Source: Desulfomarina profundi (GTDB lineage Bacteria > Desulfobacterota > Desulfobulbia > Desulfobulbales > Desulfocapsaceae). Taken from it: a stretch of DNA of 64,000 nt. Positions 52,613-62,308 of the stretch are shown piece by piece; positions within the stretch are counted from its first letter, which is position 1, and every line of letters starts with the position of its first letter. The stretch is taken from positions 248,001 to 312,000 of the forward strand of contig NZ_AP024086.1 in the NCBI RefSeq assembly GCF_019703855.1. Reading direction: 5' to 3'. Both the position numbers and the translations under genes were made by a program. The notes under the pieces were generated by a model. That model was not told the origin of the DNA. It made no database searches and worked only from the letters and a program-made list of their open reading frames with translations.

Positions 52613-55601
52613 TGTTTCTTCTTGGTGTCCGTTCCAGTTATTCTCTCCTGCGGGGAACAACTTCTCCCACGCGTCTCTGCCGTCTGGTGAAAAAACTCGG
52701 TTATTCGGGAATCGGGCTGGCCGACCGTGATAACCTGTACGGCTTATGGAATTTTTTGAGAGGGTGCAGGATCGAGGGGCTTTGTCCGGTAATCGGTGCG
52801 CAGGTAACGGAACCCGGTTCTTCGGATTTCGTTACCTGCCTGGTTAAAAATAACCGGGGTATCGTTCCCTCTGCGCTCTTTTAACCGATCGTCATTGCGG
52901 CAGGAATTTCAGTTTTTCCAGGGATCTGCCGGTTTGGTGCGATGGGTTGATTGTTCTCTGCCGGACGCCTGAACTGTTGAGGGAATTACACTCCAGGGGA
53001 ATGGATGTTGCCGCTGATCTGGGGGATCAGTCAGTGCGAGGGGCGGATTTTGCGGCAACAGGCAAGAGAACTCGGTGTTGCTGCTGTGGCAACGGCTGAT
53101 TGTGATGCTGCCGGCAGAGATGATTTTCACCTTGCCTGCCTGTTGCGGGCTGTGCGTAAGGGGCAACTATTGGAGAAGTTCGGGACAGTTTGAGAGGGGT
53201 GGAACAGGAAGGGATTGTTTTTCCCCTGGAGTTCTCTGAAAAATTCGCCATCTGGCCTGAGGTGATCAAGGCAACGGCTGAACTGGCGGCACGCTGTCGG
53301 TTTACTGGTCCGAATTTCGGTATTGTCATGCCTCCATGGCGCAACGGCCGGGATAATTCTCCCGCCGGAGCTCTCAGGCTGGAGGCATATCGGGGGCCAG
53401 GCGCAGGTATGGGGATGATCTCGGGGAACCGGTTATAGAGAGGCTTGAACATGAACTGCGGATTATTGAACAAATGGGGTTTTCCTCCTATTTTCTTGTT
53501 GTACGGGATATTGTTCATCCCGAAGGAGAGGATGGCAGACGAAAAAAACGCAGGATCTGCGGCCGTGGATCCGGGGCGGCTTCCCTGGTCGCCTACTGCC
53601 TGGAGATTACCAATGTCTGTCCCTTGAAATATAACCTCTACTTTGAGCGGTTTCTTAATCCTGAAAGGATTGATCCACCCGACATTGATATCGATTTCGC
53701 CTGGGACGAGCGGGATGAGGTACTGGATGAAGTTCTGCAGAAGTTCCAGGGACATGCAGCCATGGTGTGTAATCATGTTTTTTTTAAACCGAGAATGGCA
53801 ATTCGGGAGACAGCCAAAGCTTTTGGACTTCCCGATCATGAAATTTCGGAGGTCACCGGGCGCCTGCCCTGGGTCAGCAGGAATGAAGGAGAGGGGCTGG
53901 AGACGTGTTTGCGTGCGCTTCCCTCTTTTCGTGGAAAGGAGTTTCTCCCCCCTGGCCGGAGATTTTAGAGCTGGCGGAAAAACTGGTGGGTCTGCCTCGA
54001 TATCTGTCAGTTCACCCCGGAGGTGTGGTGATAACTCCGGAGCCGATCAACAGGTATGTTCCCGTGGAATATGCAGCCAAAGGAGTGCCTGTCATTCAAT
54101 GGGAGAAGGATGGTGCTGAAGAGGCGGGACTGGTCAAGATAGATATTCTGGGCAACAGAAACCTCGGTGTGATTCGTGATTGTGTGGAGGCGATCAATGA
54201 AAACGATCAGATAGTGCGGGAGGAATACTGGCAGCCCGAGGATGATGAGACTACCAGGCAGGCGGTTGCCCGGGGAGAAACCATGGGTTGTTTTTATATC
54301 GAAAGCCCTGCCATGCGTCTACTCCAGAAAAAAGCAGGTCGGGGGATTTCGAACAGCTGGTGATCCAGTCCTCCATTATCCGTCCGGCAGCCAATGAATT
54401 TGTGCGGGAATATGTGCGGCGCCTCCATGGCGGTGACTGGCAGCCACTTTGCTTTCGGCTTGGAGACGTACTTGATGAAACCTATGGGCTGATGGTTTAT
54501 CAGGAGGATGTTTCCAGGGTGGCGGTAGCCATGGCAGGTTTCAGCCATGGTGAAGCTGATGGATTGCGGAAAATCATGTCAAAAAAGGACAGGGAACACC
54601 GGTTGAAACATTACCGGAGTCGTTTTTTTGCGGGTTGTGCGGAAAACCATGTCGCATTGGAGGATACGGAAGAAATGTGGCGGATGATGATGAGCTTTGA
54701 CGGGTATTCATTTTGTAAACCTCATTCCGCCTCCTATGCCAGAGTCTCTTTTCAGGCTGCCTGGCTTAAATGTCATTTTCCTGCGGAATTCATGGCGGCG
54801 GTGATTTCCAACCGGGGTGGTTATTACTCTGTCTTTGCCTATGTTTCAGAGGCAAAACGATTGGGCCTGAAAATTCTCCATCCAGACGTTCGGTACAGCG
54901 AAATTGTCTGGACGGGGAAAAATAACTGGATCCGGGTGGGATTGCAGGGGCTGCATGGATTGTCCATCGGGTGTATGGAACGGATTATCATGGAGAGAAA
55001 AAAAAGTGATTTTGCCAGTATTTCTGATTTTTTCTGCCGCATCAACCCTGCCGACAATGAGGTCAGTGTACTGGTGCACGGAGGGGCCCTGGACGGACTG
55101 GCGGGGGATTTAAATCGTTCGGAACTGCTCTGGCAGTGGGCGGGATATAAGGCCGCAAGACAAAATAATCCCCGCTCTCTGTTGTTTCCGATCAGTTTGC
55201 CACCTCCACCTTCTCTTCCTGCACCCGATGAGCAGACCCGTTTGCGGCGGGAATTTTCGGCACTCGGATTTCTCTGTGATATTCATCCTCTGGAGTGTAT
55301 TGTCAGGCCGGAGAAAAACCTTGTCAAAGGGTGTGACCTTGGCAATTACAGAGGACAGCAGGTAAATATTGCGGCATGGCTGTTGACTGGAAAACTTGTA
55401 TCGACTAAAAGTGGCGAGGTGATGGAATTTTTGACCTTTGAAGATGAAACGGCTGTCTTTGAGACGACTTTTTTCCCACAGGTTTATCATCGTTATGCGT
55501 CTGTTTTACCTGGTGGAAGGCCGTATGTCCTGTCCGGACTGGTGGAGGAGGATTATGGAGCGTTGACCTTAACTGTGGAAAGGATGAAACCATTATTTTG
55601 A
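52612..55601 (+). pseudogene. dnaE2: Error-prone DNA polymerase III alpha subunit DnaE2, six frameshifts
   Basis: Seven consecutive frames read together as one DnaE2 of about 997 residues. The palm keeps the catalytic pair in PPDIDIDF and GLVKIDILG. The PHP domain has lost metal ligands (LGVRSSYS for HxHS, ADRDNLY for DHD). Breaks: GGGG 52856-52859; about 53015-53045 (a net gain); about 53175; GGGGG 53392-53396; CCCCCC 53947-53952; AAAAAA 54328-54333. Five behave as one-base losses, mostly in runs. It is either a run of undercalls or a decaying gene next to intact imuB. If intact it is the mutasome polymerase. Confidence 0.85.
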
Positions 55602-55699
55602 ACCACCCTTGAGACGGTGTTTTTGACAGAGTGGCAGGGGGCTGCAATGTTTGGCTGTTTTTTATAATGAATGGGATATGTTTGTTTTATTAATATATT

Positions 55700-55945
55700 A
55701 CCTAAATCCTGCACTTCGGGAATAAAGAAAAAATATTTATACTGTATAAACATATAGTTATCGTATCGCAGTAGGGGCTATACTACTCACTATCAGAGTG
55801 AGATTGTTTTTTCTTTATTCCCTTGCCCTGGGGGATTGGCAATTTTATCGAATCTGCTTCGTTATCAAGTGCTTGAAGTATGTTAATACGTCTGCGCCCT
55901 TGATGCCTCGCATCTCCGAAAACTTGCCAATTGCAGGATTTAGGT
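55700..55945. mobile_element. MITE-like element, copy 2 (246 bp, inverted)
   Basis: It has the same 14-bp terminal repeats (ACCTAAATCCTGCA) as the element at 7987-8233 and reads as its reverse complement with one substitution and one missing base. Flanks share ATT, a possible target duplication. It sits 98 bases after dnaE2. Small frames through it (for example from 55798) mirror frames in copy 1 and are not genes. Confidence 0.85.
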
Positions 55946-56151
55946 ATTACCTGAAACAAAACCGTAAAACCGCCACGGATTCGGGAATACGTTAATATGA
56001 GATAAAATAAAAATATCATGGGTGAAGAACTGTTTTCTCAATTGTATCGGCAAAAAATATCCTGACAGCAGGGAGTGATTTTGGTTTTCAAAACCTGCAA
56101 AGTATCGTATAAGGATAAGATGTACTTTCCTCTCACAATATATCGGGTTGA

Positions 56152-56544
56152 ATGGATAAGAAAAAACGTATTCTTATAATAGATGATGAGCCTACGGCTC
56201 TTGAGGTCCTCACCAAGATTCTCCAGTACGAGGGGTATGATGTGGTTACCGCCGCAAATGGTGCTGAAGGTGTGGACCTGTTTCGCAAAACACCCTGTGA
56301 CCTTGTTATTACAGATATGGTTATGCCGGTAAAAGACGGCCTGCAGACCATACTTGACCTCCGGGAAGACGTTCCTGATCTTCCTGTTATCGCCATCTCC
56401 GGTGGCGGTGCTATTTCCAAAGAGCGATATCTTGCCGTGGCTGGTTATCTTGAGCGCGTCGCTACCATCGCAAAACCTTTTTCCGTAGAATCAATAATTA
56501 AAACAGTAGCAGATCTTCTTGCCCCTGAAGGTAAGGATGTGTAG
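56152..56544 (+). CDS. Single-domain response regulator (CheY-like)
   Basis: 130 residues, a complete receiver: acidic pair D11/D12 (IIDDEP), phospho-acceptor D55 (ITDMVMP), Thr/Ser in IAISGGG and Lys in IAKPFS (about 105). No output domain or kinase nearby, so it acts through an unknown partner. It stands alone between the MITE-like element and the acyl-CoA synthetase. Confidence 0.9.
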   Translation: MDKKKRILIIDDEPTALEVLTKILQYEGYDVVTAANGAEGVDLFRKTPCDLVITDMVMPVKDGLQTILDLREDVPDLPVIAISGGGAISKERYLAVAGYLERVATIAKPFSVESIIKTVADLLAPEGKDV

Positions 56545-56694
56545 AATTCAGGCCCCATGTAATTCTGAAAATACACAACATCGGTACAGAATTGACCGTA
56601 ACTGCTGTTTTGTGTACAATTGTGCCATTGGTCTGGTGTGAATTCGGTTAAATAAACAGTGTCCTGGCAGGGGGCTTTTTAACAGGGGTGATTT

Positions 56695-58392
56695 ATGGTT
56701 TCGGACGTGGAAGTGAGTATGACCCTCAACTATGTCATTGACTCCAGCAGTTTTAAATTCAGGGAAAGGCCGGCCATCGGTATGGCCATGGAAAAACCCC
56801 TGACTTATGGGGAGTTCCATAGGCGAATAATCGCCCTTGCAAAACGAATGCAGGATGAGGGGATCAAAAAAGGGGATCGCATAGCCATTCTCAGTGAAAA
56901 TTCCCATAACTGGGGAATTGCCTACCTGGCCATTGTTCGAATAGGTGCGGTGGCTGTTCCGATTCTTCCCGATCTGCCTGAGAGTGATGTTCATCATATT
57001 CTCAAGGAAATGCAGATCAAGGTTCTTTTTACAACCCAGAAACAGATAGAAAAAGTATATGAGCTGAGTGAAGAACTGAAAGGACCAATTATTACTCTGG
57101 ATGACTATGAAGCGGTCATCGGTGTTATTTCGGTGACTCCCTTTTCAGTGTATTTGGAGGAGGCTCTGACTGCTCTCAGGGAAAATCTTGAAGATCCAGT
57201 TTTTCCTGTCGTTGAAGAAGATGATATCGCGGCTATTCTCTATACCTCCGGTACGTCAGGTTACTCAAAAGCGGTTATGCTGAGCCATAAGAACCTGACC
57301 TCAAACGCCTATGCGGCATCGAGCCTGATGGAGATTAAACCCGGTTCGACCTGGCTGTCCATCCTCCCCATGTCCCATACCTATGAATTTACCTGCGGGT
57401 TTATCCTGCCTCTGCTTTTTGGTTGCCGTATAGCCTATGCGGGAAAGTCTCCAACTCCTGCCATTCTTCAGAAACTGTGCAGTTATGAGAGACCTTTTGT
57501 GATTTTTGCCGTTCCGTTGGTTCTGGAAAAGATCTATAAAAAACGGGTTCTGCCACAGATTGAAAGGAGCAGGCTGCTCAGTCTTATATGCAAAGTTGGT
57601 GTCGGGAGAAAATTTATTTATCGGAAAATAGGAAAAAAACTGCTGACTTTTTTCGGCGGAAACCTGGGGCTTATGGGTATTGGCGGTGCCGCGTTGAATC
57701 CTGATGTGGAACGTTTTCTGTATGAAGCGGAATTTCCCTATCTGATCGGTTACGGCATGACGGAATCATCACCCCTGATTGCCGGTGGTCCCAAAAATGA
57801 TAAAACCATTGTCATTGGTTCCACCGGAAAACCGCTGCCCGGCGTTGAAGTGAAAATTGCGGAACCAGACAGTGAGACCGGAATTGGAGAAATCTGTGTC
57901 TGCGGGCCAAATGTCATGAAAGGTTATTACAATGATGAAGAATCAACCAGGAAAGCCCTCGGGCGTGATGGCTGGCTGGCTACCGGGGATCTTGGATACC
58001 TGGATGATCTTGGAAATCTGCATGTCTGTGGCAGATCAAAAAATGTCATCATAATGGCCAATGGAGAAAACATCTATCCGGAGGCTATCGAGCACAAGAT
58101 AAACGCGTGTCACTGGGTTGTGGAAAGCCTTGTGATAGAAAACAGCGGCAGGCTGGAGGCCTGGATCTACCCAGATTATGAGTTTGTTGATGATCAGACA
58201 GCCGGTCGGTCGAGGGCTGAACGACGGGCTTATATAGAAGAACTCCTGGAAACAATGCGCAGTGAAATTAACGAGGAACTGTCAAAAACATCCAGGATTG
58301 CAAAGGTTTTTGAGAGAAGAGAGCCGTTTATCAAAACGGCAACCCATAAAATCAAACGATATCTCTATGACGGTCATGCGATTCTGGGTTGA
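56695..58392 (+). CDS. Long-chain acyl-CoA synthetase (AMP-binding enzyme)
   Basis: 565 residues. Adenylate-forming motifs: YTSGTSGYSKAVMLSHKNL (P-loop, about 183-201), YGMTESSP (about 354), TGDLGYLDDLGNLHVCGR (about 425-442) and the C-terminal Lys in TATHKIKR. It activates a carboxylic acid as acyl-AMP and then acyl-CoA; the build fits medium or long chains. A thioesterase gene follows in the same direction after a gap holding a repeat remnant, so they may share a pathway. Confidence 0.9.
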   Translation: MVSDVEVSMTLNYVIDSSSFKFRERPAIGMAMEKPLTYGEFHRRIIALAKRMQDEGIKKGDRIAILSENSHNWGIAYLAIVRIGAVAVPILPDLPESDVHHILKEMQIKVLFTTQKQIEKVYELSEELKGPIITLDDYEAVIGVISVTPFSVYLEEALTALRENLEDPVFPVVEEDDIAAILYTSGTSGYSKAVMLSHKNLTSNAYAASSLMEIKPGSTWLSILPMSHTYEFTCGFILPLLFGCRIAYAGKSPTPAILQKLCSYERPFVIFAVPLVLEKIYKKRVLPQIERSRLLSLICKVGVGRKFIYRKIGKKLLTFFGGNLGLMGIGGAALNPDVERFLYEAEFPYLIGYGMTESSPLIAGGPKNDKTIVIGSTGKPLPGVEVKIAEPDSETGIGEICVCGPNVMKGYYNDEESTRKALGRDGWLATGDLGYLDDLGNLHVCGRSKNVIIMANGENIYPEAIEHKINACHWVVESLVIENSGRLEAWIYPDYEFVDDQTAGRSRAERRAYIEELLETMRSEINEELSKTSRIAKVFERREPFIKTATHKIKRYLYDGHAILG

Positions 58393-58430
58393 TATTTGAA
58401 TCTTTGATGGCAGGATTGATTCTTTAGCCT

Positions 58431-58510
58431 GCATTTCTCATGAATATTGTATCAATTTTGAGAATAACTGTAGAATAAAAATAATTAGCCAATTATCAGT
58501 AATTGAACGA
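58431..58510. repeat. Partial copy of the 87-bp inverted-repeat element
   Basis: GCATTTCTCATGAATATTGT and GTAGAATAAAAATAATTAGCC match 20452-20520 with scattered changes, but the right terminal repeat is missing. It is a decayed or truncated copy. Confidence 0.6.
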
Positions 58511-58550
58511 ATTTTTAATTTTTCAAGGCACCTTTAAAAGGAGGCTTGTG

Positions 58551-58970
58551 ATGAAAGACACCTTAAAGCCGGGAATCCGCTATGAGCATACGTTTACAGT
58601 GCCGGAATCCAAAACAGTTGCTTCTCTCTATCCCGAGGCTTCCGAATTTCTTGAGATGCCGGAGGTGTTTGCAACCGGATTCCTGGTTGGACTCCTGGAA
58701 TGGACATGTATTAAGGCGATTAATCCCCATCTGGACTGGCCGCGGGAACAGTCTGTTGGTATCCGGGTGGATATCAGCCATGAGGCTGCAACTCCACCGG
58801 GTTTTACAGTGACCGCAACGGTTGAACTGATTAAAGTGGAGGGAAAAAAACTCACCTTCACTGTTGAGGCGCATGACGGAGTGGATCGTATTACCAGAGG
58901 TCGGCACGAACGATTCGTGATCAACAAGAAAAAATTTGATGCCGGAATTGCCGGGAAAAAGAATACCTGA
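58551..58970 (+). CDS. Thioesterase, hotdog fold (FlK-like)
   Basis: 139 residues from the ATG at 58551, set by AAAGGAGG; upstream codons belong to the repeat remnant. Opening LKPGIRYEHTFTVPESKTV, then ATGFLVGLLEWTCIKAINPHL with the Glu used in FlK-type enzymes, and VRVDISHEAATPPGFTV-like core strands. Members hydrolyse short acyl-CoAs (fluoroacetyl-CoA in FlK itself). The natural substrate here is unknown. Confidence 0.8.
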   Translation: MKDTLKPGIRYEHTFTVPESKTVASLYPEASEFLEMPEVFATGFLVGLLEWTCIKAINPHLDWPREQSVGIRVDISHEAATPPGFTVTATVELIKVEGKKLTFTVEAHDGVDRITRGRHERFVINKKKFDAGIAGKKNT

Positions 58971-58982
58971 TTATGCATAAAG

Positions 58983-59022
58983 CTCAGCCTGAGACAATTG
59001 CCATATCTGCAGGTTGGCTGAG
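58983..59022. repeat. REP-like dyad after the thioesterase gene
   Basis: CTCAGCC (58983-58989) pairs with GGCTGAG (59016-59022) and is preceded by TGATTATGCATAAAG, as in the family at 31897, 32921 and 60321. Confidence 0.45.
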
Positions 59023-59067
59023 TTTCAGGGGAGCCGGAAAGGAAGAAGGTACGGTAAGGTTTTTTTA

Positions 59068-60159
59068 TTATTTCTTTTTTTTCTTTCGAATCGGTTTACG
59101 AAAAGTTTTTTTCCTGACAGGCTTGGAACGCTCCTTGATAAACCATCGTGACCGTACACATGGTGGCAGCATTTCATAGGGTTGTCCTATTCTGTGGAGT
59201 TTTCTCCAGGTTCCGTCCGGTGCCAGAAAAGCACTTTTTCTGCCGTTGATAATGACTCTTGGAGTGACGATGTCGGGAAAGGCGATGATTTTTCCGCTGT
59301 GGATGTTTTTCAAAAAATGGGGAAAAAATTCACAGGAATGTTCAAGCACCAGGGGGAAGGGATCATATTTTTCTTCCAATTCCCGGGAATAGCGGGTAGT
59401 TCCCTGGGGATCTTCAAAAGAGCATGATTCCAGGTCTTCTGAAATTACCGGTGTTCTTGTCTGGAATCCGAAGGTTTCTGAAATCCAGAGAGCAAGAGGA
59501 CCGCTCTGTTCAGTCGCTTTCCTGACAATTTTGTAGGGGTTAGGGGTTGTGATATCTTCTCTGTGCAGATGAAATTCCAGGTGGTCCCTGTATTTACTTT
59601 CGGTGAGAAGAATTTCCACGATTCTCATGGCGTCCCTACCCGGTTCCGTAGACTGTTCAAAGGTGTGAACTGAGATTGATTTCTGTCTTCGGAGAAATGG
59701 AATCGCACCGGCGACGGCAAGGATACCTGTACCGGAGCCGAATTCACAGCCTGTCACCCGGTTGTGTGTGGCGGTTGAAACAGGCAAGTTCTGAATCTGG
59801 TGGACAAGGGCTGCTGTAGCCTTGGTATCAAGAATACAGTCAAGGGCCCCAAGGTGATTTGAATACCTCCGTAACAGTTTTCCAAACGTATTGTTCTGTC
59901 GCATCTGTACCCGCAAGGCATCAACCGGGTCTTTTCCGCGTTGTTCCTTTCGGTCGGCTTTTGCATGGAGTTCCCTGTTTTGTCGCAGTACTGTCTTGAA
60001 CTCATTCCCGCTTAACCTGAAAATGTTCCTTATATACAGCCCAATGAACTCAGCCACTGCTGATGCTTGCCTGTGAAAGGACAGAGAATTCGTTTCCAGT
60101 TCTACAAGATTGTCGTACGATTGGGCCAGTAACGATTCCAGGGAGGGTTTTGTTGTCAT
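59068..60159 (-). CDS. SAM-dependent methyltransferase-like protein with Lys-rich tail
   Basis: 363 residues from the ATG at 60159. The SAM motif GCEFGSGTGILAVAG lies near residue 130, after a helical N-terminal domain of about 110 residues. SETFGFQTRTPVI and FPDIVTPRVII resemble post-I motifs of PRMT-like class I methyltransferases. The C-terminus is a basic tail (KKTFRKPIRKKKKK) that may bind nucleic acid or membranes. Target not known. It has no operon partner. Confidence 0.7.
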   Translation of the reverse strand: MTTKPSLESLLAQSYDNLVELETNSLSFHRQASAVAEFIGLYIRNIFRLSGNEFKTVLRQNRELHAKADRKEQRGKDPVDALRVQMRQNNTFGKLLRRYSNHLGALDCILDTKATAALVHQIQNLPVSTATHNRVTGCEFGSGTGILAVAGAIPFLRRQKSISVHTFEQSTEPGRDAMRIVEILLTESKYRDHLEFHLHREDITTPNPYKIVRKATEQSGPLALWISETFGFQTRTPVISEDLESCSFEDPQGTTRYSRELEEKYDPFPLVLEHSCEFFPHFLKNIHSGKIIAFPDIVTPRVIINGRKSAFLAPDGTWRKLHRIGQPYEMLPPCVRSRWFIKERSKPVRKKTFRKPIRKKKKK

Positions 60160-60329
60160 GGTGTTAGAGTTTGATTGTTGAAAAATCACTGAAAATCCGA
60201 ATTGACGGAAATTTTTAATGTGAAAATACTCATAATCCTTTATCAGCGCAAAGTATAATCATTTCTTTCACTCAAGATATAAAAGTTATATTATGGTGTT
60301 CTGGATGATATGAATACCTGATTACCCAT

Positions 60330-60375
60330 GAAACTCAGGTATATTTCCGGTCTTGGAATTGTCAGACTGAGTTTC
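60330..60375. repeat. REP-like dyad GAAACTCAG..CTGAGTTTC
   Basis: A 9-bp perfect inverted repeat with a 28-base loop, preceded by TGATTACCCAT. It is the clearest member of the dispersed family noted at 21452, 31897, 32921 and 58983. Confidence 0.55.
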
Positions 60376-60432
60376 GATATAATTAGAACTGAATATGATT
60401 GAAAAGATATAGAAAGAACTGAGGAAATTGAT

Positions 60433-62217
60433 TTGACAAACAAAAACGGAAGTGAAGAAAGTGCAATACGAAATATAACTGAACATAAAAAAGGCGGTAT
60501 GGGGCAGTTGCCTGCAACGGCAATATGCGGTAACGATATAACCTCCTCCTGCCTCTATGTCTCAGCTCTTGCTGTCATTTACTCGGGAAAATGGGCACCT
60601 CTCGTACTGCTGATGGTGGCCGGTGTTCTTTACCTGTACCGGGGGATTTACGCGGAGGTGGTGGGAGCGTTGCCGCTGAACGGCGGTGCCTACAATGCCC
60701 TGTTGAATACCACAAGCAAGTTTCGCGCATCGATTGCCGCCTGTCTGACTATACTTTCCTATATGGCAACAGCCGTTATCTCGGCAAGTGAAGCCATGCA
60801 TTACCTGCATACGATTTTTGAGGTCATTCCCGTTGAGCTGACAACCATAGGTCTCCTGGCCTTTTTCATGGTGCTTTCCATTATCGGTATCACAGAGTCA
60901 GCAGTGGTTGCCATCGGGATTTTTCTCTTTCATATGATATCTCTGGTTATTCTTCTGGGAGCTGGTGGCTTTTATCTCCTGCAGAATGGTATTGATATAT
61001 TGCAGTTGAATCTTTCGACTCCAACCCAGGGTGGGCTTGGCATGGCAATTTTGTTTGGTTTTTCCGCTTCACTCCTTGGTATTTCTGGTTTTGAAAGTTC
61101 CTCGAATTTTGTTGAAGAACAGGCAGAAGGAGTTTTTCCAAAAACACTGAGAAACATGTGGATCGCAGTTTCCTTCTTTAATCCGGTCATTGCGCTGCTG
61201 GTCCTTGCCCTGATTCCCATGGGACAGGTTCCGGAGCATCAGAATGCCCTCCTGACTTACCTGGGGCATATTTCCGGGGGAAACTGGCTTGGTATCCTTA
61301 TTTCCCTGGATGCTGCCCTGGTGCTTTCAGGTGCAGTATTGACGAGTTTTGTCGGTGTAAATGGTCTTATCCACAGGATGACCCTGGATCGTTGTTTACC
61401 CCAGTTTTTTCTGAAAAAAAGCCGTCGGAATACAACGCATCGTATCATTATCGCTTTTTTTGTTCTCTGTGTTTCCGTACTTGTTATAACGAAAGGTGAT
61501 CTCAAGGCTCTGGCAGGAGTGTATACTATTTCCTTTCTCTCAGTGATGGCCCTTTTTGGTATTGGCAATATTCTTTTGAAAACAAAGCGGGCCAGTCTGC
61601 CCCGTCCTACTGTTGCTCCCCTGTTTTCCGTGCTGCTGGCTGTGGCTGCGGTGATCGTCGGTCTCATCGGCAATGCCATGATGAATTTTCATTACCTGCT
61701 GATGTTTCTCGAATATTTTGTGCCCGCCGTAATCCTGGTTTCCATCATGCTTGGCAGGATCGCCATTCTGCGGGCCTACCTGTTTCTGGTTCGTTCCATG
61801 TTCATGTTTTTTATAAAAAGGATGACGAACATATCCCAGTCCATTCGCTCCCGTATTGAGGCCATAAATTCCCAGCAGATTGTCTTCTTTACCAGGGGAG
61901 ATAATCTGGCCAATCTCAACCAGGCCATGCTCTATGTGCAGAGGAATGAACATACCAACCGGATTAAGGTTGTTACCGTAGTGAAGAGTGAGGATGAAAT
62001 TTCCCCCGGTCTGCAAAAGGATATAGAGTTTCTTGATGAAGCCTATCCGGATATAGATATCGAATTCGTGCCACTGCTGGGAACATTTGGGCCGGATCTG
62101 ATTAAAAAACTGTCGAAGGAGTGGAATATCCCGGCCAATCTTATGTTTATAGGTTCTCCGGGAACACATTTTATTTATGGGTTAGCGGATCTTGGCGGGG
62201 TGCGTCTTATTATCTGA
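60433..62217 (+). CDS. APC-family amino-acid permease with universal-stress-like C-terminal domain
   Basis: 594 residues from a TTG (GAGG nine bases upstream). About 12 membrane helices span residues 35-460, with the APC opening GMGQLPATAICGNDITSSCL and GISGFESSSNFVEEQAEGVF. The last 130 residues form a soluble alpha/beta domain (QIVFFTRGDNLANLNQAM.. VVTVVK) like a UspA domain, as in some bacterial APC permeases, and may gate or stabilise transport. Substrate unknown. It stands alone upstream of the molybdoenzyme. Confidence 0.85.
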   Translation: MTNKNGSEESAIRNITEHKKGGMGQLPATAICGNDITSSCLYVSALAVIYSGKWAPLVLLMVAGVLYLYRGIYAEVVGALPLNGGAYNALLNTTSKFRASIAACLTILSYMATAVISASEAMHYLHTIFEVIPVELTTIGLLAFFMVLSIIGITESAVVAIGIFLFHMISLVILLGAGGFYLLQNGIDILQLNLSTPTQGGLGMAILFGFSASLLGISGFESSSNFVEEQAEGVFPKTLRNMWIAVSFFNPVIALLVLALIPMGQVPEHQNALLTYLGHISGGNWLGILISLDAALVLSGAVLTSFVGVNGLIHRMTLDRCLPQFFLKKSRRNTTHRIIIAFFVLCVSVLVITKGDLKALAGVYTISFLSVMALFGIGNILLKTKRASLPRPTVAPLFSVLLAVAAVIVGLIGNAMMNFHYLLMFLEYFVPAVILVSIMLGRIAILRAYLFLVRSMFMFFIKRMTNISQSIRSRIEAINSQQIVFFTRGDNLANLNQAMLYVQRNEHTNRIKVVTVVKSEDEISPGLQKDIEFLDEAYPDIDIEFVPLLGTFGPDLIKKLSKEWNIPANLMFIGSPGTHFIYGLADLGGVRLII

Positions 62218-62308
62218 TATCCGAATCCTTCAATTGGTAATATCGGTTGTGGGATTTTTGGCCCGCATGAGAAATGCTGGTGAGATAAAATCATTTAAAA
62301 TCAGTGGT

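Noticed and set aside
55798-55995. A 65-codon frame in the second MITE-like element, matched in the first copy by a frame from 8134
   Set aside because: It follows repeat DNA and its flanks; the two copies end differently in unique sequence, so the similarity is that of the element, not of a gene.
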